This document shows positions 7,628-17,800 of a DNA stretch of 43,623 bases, piece after piece (the stretch's first letter is position 1; each line of letters opens with the position of its first letter). Below the pieces are notes generated by a model, which was given only the letters and a program-made list of their open reading frames with translations, was not told the DNA's origin and did no database searches. Location: positions 1 through 43,623 of IMG/VR virus record IMGVR_UViG_3300022602_000181, one strand, 5' to 3'. The translations under genes and the position numbers were made by a program. The stretch comes from a virus.

Positions 7628-9169
7628 ATGGGGCGAGAACTTGGTAGAATAAGCGGCCCGTTACTAGCAGACAATCTCAAACGTAACGGTAGTAATCTTG
7701 CGTTTGATAACAAAGTATTATATCTTGATGTAGTTAATAGTCGTGTTGGATTTAATACTTCAACACCTGTAACTGACTTATACACTCCTAACGCAATTGA
7801 CACAACTAATCTGTTAGTTGATACCACTGCTGACATTGGAAATTTTGTTGTTAGTGGTGCTAATATACAGCATGTTTTAACTAATATCACAATTAGTCCT
7901 AGTCAAACAGTTAATCCTGGTATAGTTACTCCTGGTCTAAGTACAGATAATCTATATCTTTATGCTAATACATTTTCAAGCACTACTTCAAATAGTGATA
8001 TTAATCTAACAGCTAACGGTACAGGCAGTATTAATTTTGCCAACGGTAATGGAACTGTACAGGTAACAGTAAATGGCAATCTACATGCTACTGGTAATAT
8101 CACCTGGGATGGAAATATCACATTTGGTAATAATTTAACACAAGATACTGTTACATTTAGTGCTGAAGTTAATAGTGATGTTTTACCTAGTCTAACAAAT
8201 ACTGATAATTTAGGTTCAGATCCAGCCAGCGGCGGAAATGTCTGGGCAAATTTATACGTTAATAATGCCGTTACCGCTTCAACAACTTTTCCCGATTTTA
8301 CTATATCAGGTAATACAATAGCAGGTACTGTTGCTAACGGCAGTGTAAATTATACAGGTTTCACTGGGATAGTCAATGCTGAATATCTACAGTTTTCTGC
8401 AAATACAATTACAAACATTTGGCCAAGTCCGAGCAGTAACACGCAAAGTAGTATTATTTTTACGCCTAACGGTACTGGCACTACATTAGCAAATACTACA
8501 ACATCTTTGCAATTACCTTTAGATACTGATAGTTTTAGAACGCTTAGTACTACAGGTGAAATTAGATTCAACAGTGCAAATAATAATATAGAAGGATATA
8601 GTGGAACGGGCTATGTTAATTTCTTTAATTTATACAGTCAAAATTATCAAACCTATATCACTCCGGAGCTAACTGTTGGTTCAGCAGACAACATCTTAAG
8701 ATTTGCTGTAAATGGTACAGTAACTACAACTATAGATAGCTCAAAAGTTTTTAATAACTCTTTAACTGCTGGCGACCTTAATGTTACTGGAAATATTATC
8801 AGTAATACAACAGGCGGTGATATTAGTATTTTATCAACAGGTACAGGAAAAGTTAAACTTAATGGTACTAATTTTGACACTGGTAGTAGTGGACAGATTA
8901 TTAATTCATCTAACGGTGCTTATACCCTGGCAAGTACAGGGTATGGGCATATTAAATTTGCCGGAACTAACGCAATAAAATTCCCATCTGGAAATAACAG
9001 TAACTATACCCCTAGCCCGCAATCAGGGCAAACTAGGTTTAATACTGATTTAAATTATAGCGAAATTTATAATGGTACCCAATGGGTTCCAGTTGGCGGA
9101 ACTGCTGCAGTCTTAACCACTAGTCAAGTAACTGATGAAATGTGGCGCTGGGACATAATCTTAGGCTAA
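7628..9169 (+). CDS. Tail-fibre-like structural protein, paralogue A
   Basis: 513 residues with an AGGAG ribosome site at 7617-7621. The N-terminus (GRISGPLLADNLKRNGSNLAF, then LYLDVVNSRVGFNT) is a recognisable attachment block of marine T4-like fibre proteins and is shared with the next gene. Middle motifs include NGNLHATGNITWDGNITFGN, then DTVTFSAEVNSDVLP, then NLGS-x-W-x-NLYVNN, arranged like trimeric beta-prism repeats. Two 'G-x-(I/T)-RFN-x-E-x-Y-x-G' motifs occur near residues 310 and 475. It is most likely an elongated trimeric fibre or baseplate spike. No catalytic residues are evident. Confidence 0.7.
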   Translation: MGRELGRISGPLLADNLKRNGSNLAFDNKVLYLDVVNSRVGFNTSTPVTDLYTPNAIDTTNLLVDTTADIGNFVVSGANIQHVLTNITISPSQTVNPGIVTPGLSTDNLYLYANTFSSTTSNSDINLTANGTGSINFANGNGTVQVTVNGNLHATGNITWDGNITFGNNLTQDTVTFSAEVNSDVLPSLTNTDNLGSDPASGGNVWANLYVNNAVTASTTFPDFTISGNTIAGTVANGSVNYTGFTGIVNAEYLQFSANTITNIWPSPSSNTQSSIIFTPNGTGTTLANTTTSLQLPLDTDSFRTLSTTGEIRFNSANNNIEGYSGTGYVNFFNLYSQNYQTYITPELTVGSADNILRFAVNGTVTTTIDSSKVFNNSLTAGDLNVTGNIISNTTGGDISILSTGTGKVKLNGTNFDTGSSGQIINSSNGAYTLASTGYGHIKFAGTNAIKFPSGNNSNYTPSPQSGQTRFNTDLNYSEIYNGTQWVPVGGTAAVLTTSQVTDEMWRWDIILG

Positions 9170-9191
9170 TCAAGCCCAAAAAATTAAAACA

Positions 9192-9200
9192 GCTAAATAC
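9192..9200 (+). promoter_or_regulatory. Late-promoter-like element GCTAAATAC
   Basis: TAAATA at 9194-9199 lies in the largest intergenic gap of the window, 138 nt before the next ATG. It matches the TAAATAC core seen at 3451, 20190 and, on the other strand, 41268. Initiation near 9206 would place the whole structured leader in the transcript. Confidence 0.5.
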
Positions 9201-9209
9201 TAATACACT

Positions 9210-9337
9210 AGGGCTTGACCAAGCCCTATAATACTAAACAGTGGTAAACCCGCTAAGAGCCGCAAGGCTGAGGAAGAAAGGTAACGCCAGACTCCAAATG
9301 TGGTTAACGGTGAAACACCGGGTATACGGGAGCGTAA
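9210..9337 (+). ncRNA. Structured leader RNA of unknown class
   Basis: The 168-nt gap 9170-9337 has no ORF but several GC-rich hairpins in an AT-rich genome. AGGGCTT 9210-9216 pairs with AAGCCCT 9221-9227 (loop GACC). AGCC-GCAA-GGCT spans 9258-9269 (GNRA loop). CGGTG-AAA-CACCG spans 9308-9320. A near-direct repeat GTGG-T-(A/T)-AAC lies at 9241-9249 and 9300-9308. CTCC at 9292-9295 could pair with GGAG in the ribosome site (9329-9332, ACGGGAGCG). This suggests a cis-acting regulatory or stabilising RNA for the fibre gene at 9338. I could not match it to a named riboswitch or ribozyme. Confidence 0.4.
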
Positions 9338-10828
9338 ATGGCTGTTGGTCGAATTTCAGGTCCGCTCTTAAAGGATAACCTCCTTCGCAATGGGGTTAAC
9401 TTAGCCTTTGAGACGAATCTACTTTACTTAGATGTTGTTAACAGCCGCGTGGGTGTTAATACTAAGTCACCTACAAACGATTTATCAGTTAACGGAACAA
9501 CTCGTACTACCAATTTATACACAACAAATTCAGCAACAATAGGAACACTTACCTTTTCAGGAAGCACTGTTTCTAGTCTTAATTCAACAATCACTTTTAG
9601 TCCTAGCGGACCTAACGCAACTGTATATCAGGGCACTGCTTTAGTTGGCAATTTTAGCCTAACAGGCAACACCCTTAGTTCGACTAATACCAACGGCGAC
9701 ATTAATTTTATTGCCAACGGTAGCGGCGGCATTAATTTAAACAATAATGTGTTAGTTACTGGTAATCTGCATGCTACTGGTAATATAACTGCTGATGGAA
9801 ATATTACACTAGGTAATGCTCCTAGTGATACAGTTACGTTTGATGCCGAAGTTGCTAGTAGCATTATTCCAAATGCCAACAATACTTACAATTTAGGTAG
9901 CCCTAGTTTACAGTGGGCAAACGTATATGCTAATAATATCAATACCACATCAAGTACTTTTGGAAATGTTAGTATTAGTGGTAATACTATTACTACAACC
10001 ACTGGCAATTTAAATCTTACAGCCAACGGCAGTGGTAGTGTACAGATACAAAATATTGGTATTAATAATAACGTTATTAGTAGTGTAGGAACTAATTCCA
10101 ATATAGTATTAACTCCCCAGGGAACAGGTAGTGTAGTAGTTAATGGTGCTAGTTTTATAGTACCGGTTGGTACAACTCTTCAGCGTCCTAGCCCAGCTAG
10201 TAACGGAATGATTCGTTATAATACCGATCTTTCAAGATATGAGGGATATACCGGTACAGGCAACTATTGGGCAGTATTAGGCGGTGTATCAAGTATTGAT
10301 GGAAAAACTCGTATTACACCAGAATCTGCTCCTGGCGCAAGCGATAATGTTATTAGATTCTATGCTAATGACGTCTTAACAGCATATATGGATAGCAATA
10401 AACTATTTGTAAATGATTTTCAAACAAACAGTTTAGACATAAGTAATAATACAATCAGTGCTTTATCGGCCAACACAGACATTAATTTTACCACATCTGG
10501 GACAGGTGGTATTGTATTTGGTAACTTAAGATTTACTACAAATACAATAACAAACATATCACCTAATGCAGTTACACAGTTTGTTGAAACTGGTTCCGGA
10601 TATGTAAGTATTCCAGGAACATATGGAGTAGTTATTCCGGTTGGTAATCTTGGTGGTCGTCCACCGATATTGTACACTGAGACCGGTATGATCAGATTCA
10701 ATACCGATCTTCAGTACGTAGAGGTTTATAATGGATCTGCCTGGACTAATATTGCTGGTGCTAGCACAGGAGTTACATCAGCAACTGCACAAGACATTGG
10801 CGTAGAAACAGCACTAGCATTAGGATAA
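9338..10828 (+). CDS. Tail-fibre-like structural protein, paralogue B
   Basis: 496 residues, a clear paralogue of the preceding gene. It shares the N-terminal RISGPLL-x-DNL-x-RNG-x-NLAFE block, LLYLDVVNSRVGVNT, the NLHATGNITADGNITLGN segment, DTVTFDAEVASSIIP and NLGSPSLQWANVYANN. Two 'GMIRYNTDLSRYEGYTG'-type motifs occur near residues 290 and 450. The ribosome site GGGAG lies 6 nt before the ATG and is preceded by the structured leader. The two paralogues may form hetero- or alternative fibres. The assignment as virion fibre is from family motifs; its position in the particle is unknown. Confidence 0.7.
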   Translation: MAVGRISGPLLKDNLLRNGVNLAFETNLLYLDVVNSRVGVNTKSPTNDLSVNGTTRTTNLYTTNSATIGTLTFSGSTVSSLNSTITFSPSGPNATVYQGTALVGNFSLTGNTLSSTNTNGDINFIANGSGGINLNNNVLVTGNLHATGNITADGNITLGNAPSDTVTFDAEVASSIIPNANNTYNLGSPSLQWANVYANNINTTSSTFGNVSISGNTITTTTGNLNLTANGSGSVQIQNIGINNNVISSVGTNSNIVLTPQGTGSVVVNGASFIVPVGTTLQRPSPASNGMIRYNTDLSRYEGYTGTGNYWAVLGGVSSIDGKTRITPESAPGASDNVIRFYANDVLTAYMDSNKLFVNDFQTNSLDISNNTISALSANTDINFTTSGTGGIVFGNLRFTTNTITNISPNAVTQFVETGSGYVSIPGTYGVVIPVGNLGGRPPILYTETGMIRFNTDLQYVEVYNGSAWTNIAGASTGVTSATAQDIGVETALALG

Positions 10829-10831
10829 CAA

Positions 10832-11383
10832 ATGACAACGGTATTTAAAAATTACTTGGCAGCATCAGTAGGAACTCAGTTAACAGTAACAGTAGTTGCC
10901 GCTTCTACTCCAACATCTGGGTCTGTAAGACTAACATTTGCTGATCAAGGTACAGCGCCATTTACTGTAGGCCAAACAATTACAGTATCAGGTATTTCGG
11001 TATCAGGGTATAACGGAACTTATACTGTTACTAACTGTACATCAACTACTGTAACTTACACAAATTCAACTACCGGAGCAGCTACAGGCGGAACAATATC
11101 CCCATGTATGGTTACTTCAAATGCTAGTGCTACTACAACAATTATTGGATTGGGTTTAACAAACGTAACACCAAGTATTGTTCAAGCTAGCGTACAATTA
11201 CAAGACACAGTTGCTGGAACAGCGGCATATTTTGTACAAAATATTACCATGCCTCCAAACACCAGTGTAAGACTAGTCAACGGTGGAGAAAGATTAGTAG
11301 TAGGCCCATCAACAAATATTTTATTATGGAGCAATCTTGCTAGTAGCCTTGATGTTGTGATGAGTTGGGTTGAGATAAGTTAA
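10832..11383 (+). CDS. Small virion protein with an inserted GYNGTYTV module
   Basis: 183 residues. The C-terminal half (ITMPPNTSVRLVNGGERLVV, then ILLWSNLASSLDVVMSWVEI) has the same plan as the small beta proteins at 5821-6159 and 30830-31192. Residues about 27-90 are an extra module (FTVGQTITVSGISVSGYNGTYTVT) also found in the 6159-7613 product, which looks like a domain inserted into the small scaffold. It follows the fibre paralogue by only 3 nt, with TAGGA at 10821-10825 as ribosome site inside the previous coding end, so translation is probably coupled. Virion role inferred. Confidence 0.6.
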   Translation: MTTVFKNYLAASVGTQLTVTVVAASTPTSGSVRLTFADQGTAPFTVGQTITVSGISVSGYNGTYTVTNCTSTTVTYTNSTTGAATGGTISPCMVTSNASATTTIIGLGLTNVTPSIVQASVQLQDTVAGTAAYFVQNITMPPNTSVRLVNGGERLVVGPSTNILLWSNLASSLDVVMSWVEIS

Positions 11384-11393
11384 GGATAACAAT

Positions 11394-11786
11394 ATGACAT
11401 ATTATGTTGGTAATGAATATAATTTAAATGATTTATTAGGTGAGGGAAATCCTAGATACCTATATGCTCTATCTAGACAGGATGGCGGAGCCAATGACGG
11501 TACTCTTTATTTTTATAGAATTGATCAGTTATCCAGTACTGCTACATTGACATTAAATAATCCCGGATCTACTGCTAATAACTTTGAAAATTTTGAATAT
11601 GGTATTGACTTTTTTGACGGTCGACTAGCGACTGATCATAGTCGCCCATATCCTAATTTAGTGTTTGATCAATATCGATGGGATAATAAAAATTGTTATT
11701 ACTATATTGATACTACTGGTGAACTAGTAGTAAGAATTAATCAATCATACACATATACCGCGATACAAACTGTTTCAGCGACTTAA
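11394..11786 (+). CDS. Small virion-associated protein, family not recognised
   Basis: 130 residues, Tyr/Asp/Asn-rich, soluble, with no signal peptide (MTYYVGNEYNLNDLLGEG at the start). The motif RYLYALSRQDGGANDGTLYFYR and a second half with EYGIDFFDGRLATDH and NCYYYIDTTGELVVRIN suggest a compact beta fold. AGGATAA precedes the ATG by a few bases, and the gene sits 15 nt ahead of the first giant adhesin gene. It could be a chaperone or adaptor for that protein, but this is only positional inference. Confidence 0.55.
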   Translation: MTYYVGNEYNLNDLLGEGNPRYLYALSRQDGGANDGTLYFYRIDQLSSTATLTLNNPGSTANNFENFEYGIDFFDGRLATDHSRPYPNLVFDQYRWDNKNCYYYIDTTGELVVRINQSYTYTAIQTVSAT

Positions 11787-11801
11787 TAGGAAAAATATAA
11801 C

Positions 11802-14800
11802 ATGGCAGCAGAATTTAAAATAGGTAGATTACGTTATAATTGGGCTGGGGTATGGACTCCGGGTGCAACCTATGCACGAGACGATGTAGTGGTAAACGAT
11901 GGTAAAGCATGGGTTTGTCTAGTTTATGGAGTAGCAAGTACAAGTTTCTATACTGATTTATATGCTACATTTCCAGTATGGACACAGATGACCGATGGCA
12001 AGACATGGACAGGTACTTGGATGCCGGCTATAGTCTACGGTCTTGGCGATATTGTTATATTTGGAGGTAAAGCCTATTACTGTTTAACAAATCATACCAG
12101 CGGATCATTGTTTGAAACTGATGCTGGCAAGTGGAACGAGTACACTGAATTTGCCAACTGGCACCCGGCGTGGGCATCTAACAAAGAATATGGCGTTAAC
12201 GATGTTGTTCGTTGGGGCGGAATAGTTTATAAATGTACATCTAATCACGTATCGGCTGCTTCCTATAGTTTAGGTCTTGAAGCAAATCAATCATCATGGA
12301 CTGTATTTTATTCAGGTATTGACTATAGAGGAGCATGGCAGGCTAATCACCGATATAAATTAAACGACCTAGTTAAGGTTGACGGTGATATTTATAGATG
12401 TACAACATATAATACCGATGCTACATTTACACCAGCAAACTGGACCATGTGGTTGCCTGGCCAAATGTTTGATCTAGTGTGGTCAACAAGTACAACATAT
12501 CAAATTGGTGATGCAGTTGTCTATGGTGGTGATGCTTATGTAAGCAAAACTGCCAATAATCTTAATAATAATCCTGCCACCGACTCTACAGATTGGGGTT
12601 TATTTAACGTTGGGTATAGTATTCAGGGCAACTGGAATCCAGGAAACTCATACGCTGTCGGCAGTGTCGTAAGACGTAACGGTATACTATATGAAGCAGT
12701 TGCTAATAGTACTGGTCAAGATCCAAGCGGATATTCTGTATCGTTAACCTATACTTCTAGCGGTAGCTCAGGTACAACTCTTGTAGTTAGTAATACCGCA
12801 AATATAACCCCCGGTATGATATTATCCGGTGTTGGATTTACATTAGGTCAAACGGTTTCTTCAGTAACTAACGGTACAACATTAGTATTAGATAAAGCCC
12901 CAGATTCAACTTTAACAAATGGCCAAGCGATTACATTTAACGGTCCAAACTTATTGTACTGGAATCTATTAACTCCTGGTAAAAATTGGACTAGTCGTTG
13001 GGTTTCTAATGCCGCCTATGCATTAGGTGATGTCGTAATTTGGCAGAACGGAACTTATGTTTGTATAAAAAATCATACATCAACATACACTAGTCCAACA
13101 TCAAATAATAGACCAGATTACGATACTACATCAACTAATTGGGTTTTATTAATTGCTCACAATAGAAATAATGCGCTAACCACATACGGTGATTTAGAAA
13201 CATTTACAACTGGTCCTGGATACTCTACGATTCCTATCGGAACACAAAGCTATAATTTACGTGTAGGAGTCCAAACAAATGTAGTGACTACCTCTACCAA
13301 CAACCTAGGTGTTATAACTCTTACAACTACAACTACTTCTCTAACTGTTCCTAATTGGCAACAAATTAATGTAATTCCGGCGGTGTATTATGTTGATACA
13401 TATTCAGGTGTTGATAGCCCTACATACGGTATAACCTGGGATCGACCATTTAAAACTATAAAATATGCTTGTAATTTTATAGGACAAGGTTTATATTTTA
13501 CAAACGCATCAGCTTTACTACAAGCCAATAAAGGCTGGATGATTACAGAAATGTATCAATGGATGCTATATCAGTGTACTAATAACATTAGTCCGTTTAG
13601 TACTACAAGTTTATTTGATCCTTTTTATACACAGCGCGATGCTGGTTATATAATTGATGCTGTTATATATGACATGCAAAGAGGAGGGAACAGTCAAACT
13701 GTGGCTGCAACTTTACGATTCTTCTTCTATGGTAGCCAGACACAAATTATCAATAGTCAAACAGAATCTGTTATTGCTTACATAGCAGCCTCTCTAAACT
13801 ATTTGTTAAGTTTAATGTTTAATGTGATACAACAAAATGCTCCGGCGGCTAGTTATCAACAATTAAACGGAATATCCCCAGGCAATACTGTTGCTCAATA
13901 CGTTAATCCTGCGCTAATTACAGAAACAGGCACATCCGGTGAAATTTCTAGTCTAATGACGATTATTATTACAGCATTGACTAATCAAAATACATACAGT
14001 GTTCCAAGTTCAAACTCGGGTACCACTGCAATTTTAAATATTAAAACTGGAACATACAACGAATCTCTTCCAATTACTGTCCCAGAGAATGTGTCAATTG
14101 TCGGTGACGAATTGCGCAGTACTACAGTACAACCTGCTACTAGTATTACAATAAATTGTACACAAACCATCGGAGCAACTAATGTAATTGTTGTCTCTAA
14201 TGCTTCTCAATTAACAGACGGTATGCCACTACAATTTATCAGCCCGTTTATTAATAATGCAAGTACTACATTTGGCAATGTGGTATCTGGCCAGACCTAT
14301 TATGTTATCGGCAGTTCAATCTCAGGAAATACTTTAAGACTAAACGACGGTCCAACATTTAATTTTGTAGGAACAACAGTTCTCGGTAGCAACATAATTT
14401 CAAATGTTAGCAAAATCAGCAATCTAGTTGTGGGTATGAGCGTAACCGGTTCTGGTATCCCAACTAATTCATATGTTTATTCATTTTCTCAGGCAATTAG
14501 TAGTATTGCAACAGTAACATTATGTACAGGATATCCATTGGCTAGCGGATATACATTTGTGGCCGCTAATGCACTTTCAAGCGGAATACTACAAACATTT
14601 ACAGCAAGTGGTAATTTAGTAAATGTAATCGACGGGTCGGGATCAATGTTAGTATATGCAGGAGATTGTTTAATGAATATGTGGCTGCTACGTAATGGCA
14701 CAACGATGCGTAATCTTTCAAACTTTGGTCTAAAAGGAACACTGACACAAACTAATGTGTACAATACTGCTAGACCGACTGGCGGCGCCTATACTTGTTT

Positions 14801-17800
14801 TGATCCAGGAACCGGTCCAGACGATACATCAGTATGGATCGCCCGCCGTTCGCCATACATTCAAAACGTTACAAACTTTGGCGATGCCTGTGCTGGAATG
14901 AAAGTTGACGGATACTTACACAACGGTGGTACTAAGTCAATGGTAACTAATGACTACACTCAAGTGCTAAATGACGGAGTCGGTGTTTGGATTAGAGGTC
15001 CAGGCGCTATCGCAGAGTGTGTATCAGTATTCTCTTACTATAATTACATCGGACACTTTGCCGAGGATGGTGGACGAATTCGTTCAACTAACGGAAATAG
15101 TTCATACGGTACATTTGGTGTAGTGTCTGAAGGTTTTGATCCAACTGAAGTTCCGATCCAAGGTACTATTTTTAATCAAAGTCTACAAGTTCAAGCACAA
15201 GTACAAAATGCGTTTGGTACATCTGATCAACTACTAAAATTAAATTATAGTAATGCTGGTACAGCATATTATTCTCCTGCGACTAATATGTTACAGTATA
15301 GTAATTTGTTTACAGCAGGAGTATGGACTAATGACGGTAACGTATCGTTTATTAAAAACGAAGTAGCACCAACTGGATTTACTGAGGGTTGGTTGTTAAC
15401 TGGGTCAAGTAGCTCAGCCGGCACTGGATATATTCAACAAACTGTTAATATTAACACATCGGGATATAGTTATTCAAACATAAGTGGAATAACACAAGGC
15501 GGTGCTCCAGGAAACGGCGCAACATTTGATATTGTAGTTACTAGTACAGCATATACAATTTCAGTACATGCCGGGTCTGCCGGATCACAATACCAGGTTG
15601 GTAATACTATTGTAGTTAAAGGTTCACAGCTAGGAGGTATCGATGGCGTAAACGATTTAACAGTCTCAGTAGCATCTCTAGCTGGAACAGGCATCCTAAC
15701 ATTAAACACTCCAACCGGTACAGTTCCTGTTGGCAGTGCTCAGGCTTACACATTGAGCATATACGTGTATCCTGGTACCAGTTCAACTGTAGATTTACAA
15801 GCCATATTTTCAGGAGCAACAACAACTACTAGTGGTATTAGTTACAATGTAGCTAAAAATGTGGCTACTCCTTATAGCGGACAAAATTTGTCAAACGGCA
15901 CTAACGGCGGCCAAACTCCGGTATATTACGGCGCTCAAAAGACACTAGTACCTGGTTGGTATAGAATTTGGTTATCAGTAAGCGATATCATAGGAACAAA
16001 CACAGCACTAACATTTAAACTATTCACACAGGGAGCGAATTCTCCAACTGCAAGCACATATTCAATATTCTACGGATCACAGTTAGAGTTATCGGGTTCA
16101 TCACCTCCCCCAGATTTCTATCTAGAAACAACAACCGGTATGTTTACTGCCTATGCTAACTATGAAACTAATGGTGCCGGCGCAGGAGCAATCCTATCAG
16201 GAGATGAAGTTCGTAGCGGCGCAGTATTTAACGCTCGCGTTACAACTGATAGTAATGGATACACCGGCGGTTCAAACTACGCTACCAGTAGTAATACCGC
16301 GCAAGGCGGAACAACATCCAGTATTCAGCTAGCGCAAGCAGATCCCGGATTATATAATTATGTAGGTCAGCGTGTATTCATTAACGGCGGTACAGGAGCA
16401 GGTCAATACGGATATATCGCATATTATAACGGCTCAGCAAGCACAGATTCAAACGGTGTTGCTAGCAAAACTGCGCTAGTGCTCCAAGAAGAATTTGACT
16501 CACTTAGTATAACACAAACTTCTTATAATGTTACCCCGGCAAATAATTTCTTTACATTAGCTTCTGGAACTGACATAAGCAGGATGTATGTAAATCAACC
16601 GGTAATGTTTACGCCAACATATTACACATCAACGGTGAATACAACTTCAATCGGCACTATAAATGCTATATCTACAATTGGCGGTGTAACTAATACGATT
16701 ACAGTTGATAATATTTCACCGTTAGCTCTTAATATGCCAATCGTGTTTAGCGGGTCAGGATTTAACGTAACTCCTGGTTATCAATATTACATTGTGTTTA
16801 TTGATTATGCTAATAGTTTAATACAGATTTCAGCTACCTTATATGGAGATGTGATTGAGTTATCAAATGTATTATCTGGATCAAGTATGACGATAACTTA
16901 TCCTAACTACTCCGGATATCTGGCAGCAAATACAGCAAATATGATTCCAAATATTGCTATTCAGTTTACTGGATATGCGCTAGGAGGATTAACGCTAGGT
17001 ACAACATATTATATTCAAGATATCATCGATAGTAATAACTTTACCATATCATCTTTACTAATTAATCTAACAGCAACATCAACAACTGGTGGCGGAACTA
17101 ATGCTGTTTCAGCACCGACATCGTCTTTAGTGCCATTAAACCCAGTAGTGTTTGGTGGAACAATATTTGATAGCGCGATTACATCAGGACAAAAATATTA
17201 TATTAACACTATTGTTGATGCAAATAATTTTACTATTGCGACTGGAATTACAAGAACTATTGCTACACAAACATTCTTTAGTAGTAACTTAATTACACTG
17301 AATACTGTGACTAACTTTGTAGTTGGAAACCCAATTATATTCAGCGGAATTCCATCAGGTCAAACTTTTGGCGGTCTAAGTCCCGAAACTGTATACTATA
17401 TTCAAACAATTAACGCTGTAACTAAACAAATTACAGTTAGTGCTACAATTTCTGGAGGAGTTCCTGGATCAGCATACGCATTAGTCAATGACGGCGGTCT
17501 TTTAGGTGGAATAGCTTTTGCAAGAACATGTCCCTCAGATCAAATTGTATCACTCGGTGGAGGTAGTCCAGCCGGTGGCACATCAATGACAATAACCAGT
17601 ACTGCTACCAAGCTAGTGGTTACAAACAGCGTTGGTGTAGCCAATACTATGAATTCAACTTTTTCAACTACTATATTTGGCGGAGTTAACTCATATACTG
17701 TCTATTATATTACAGGTATCACACCCGGAACAAATCCAACTTTCTCAGTAGCTACTTCGCTTGGTGGTACACCTATTTTCCTTACTAACGGACTAGGAAC

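Noticed and set aside
9241-9295. Short resemblance to RNase P RNA (GGTAACGCC) or c-di-GMP-I riboswitch (GGTAAACC) cores
   Set aside because: Only isolated 8-9 base strings match. The required helices and conserved blocks in correct order are missing, and the stems that do form differ.
9268-9316. Possible hammerhead ribozyme (CTGAGGA with downstream GAAAC)
   Set aside because: The segment between the two motifs cannot form the needed stem II and there is no suitable cleavage triplet and stem III.
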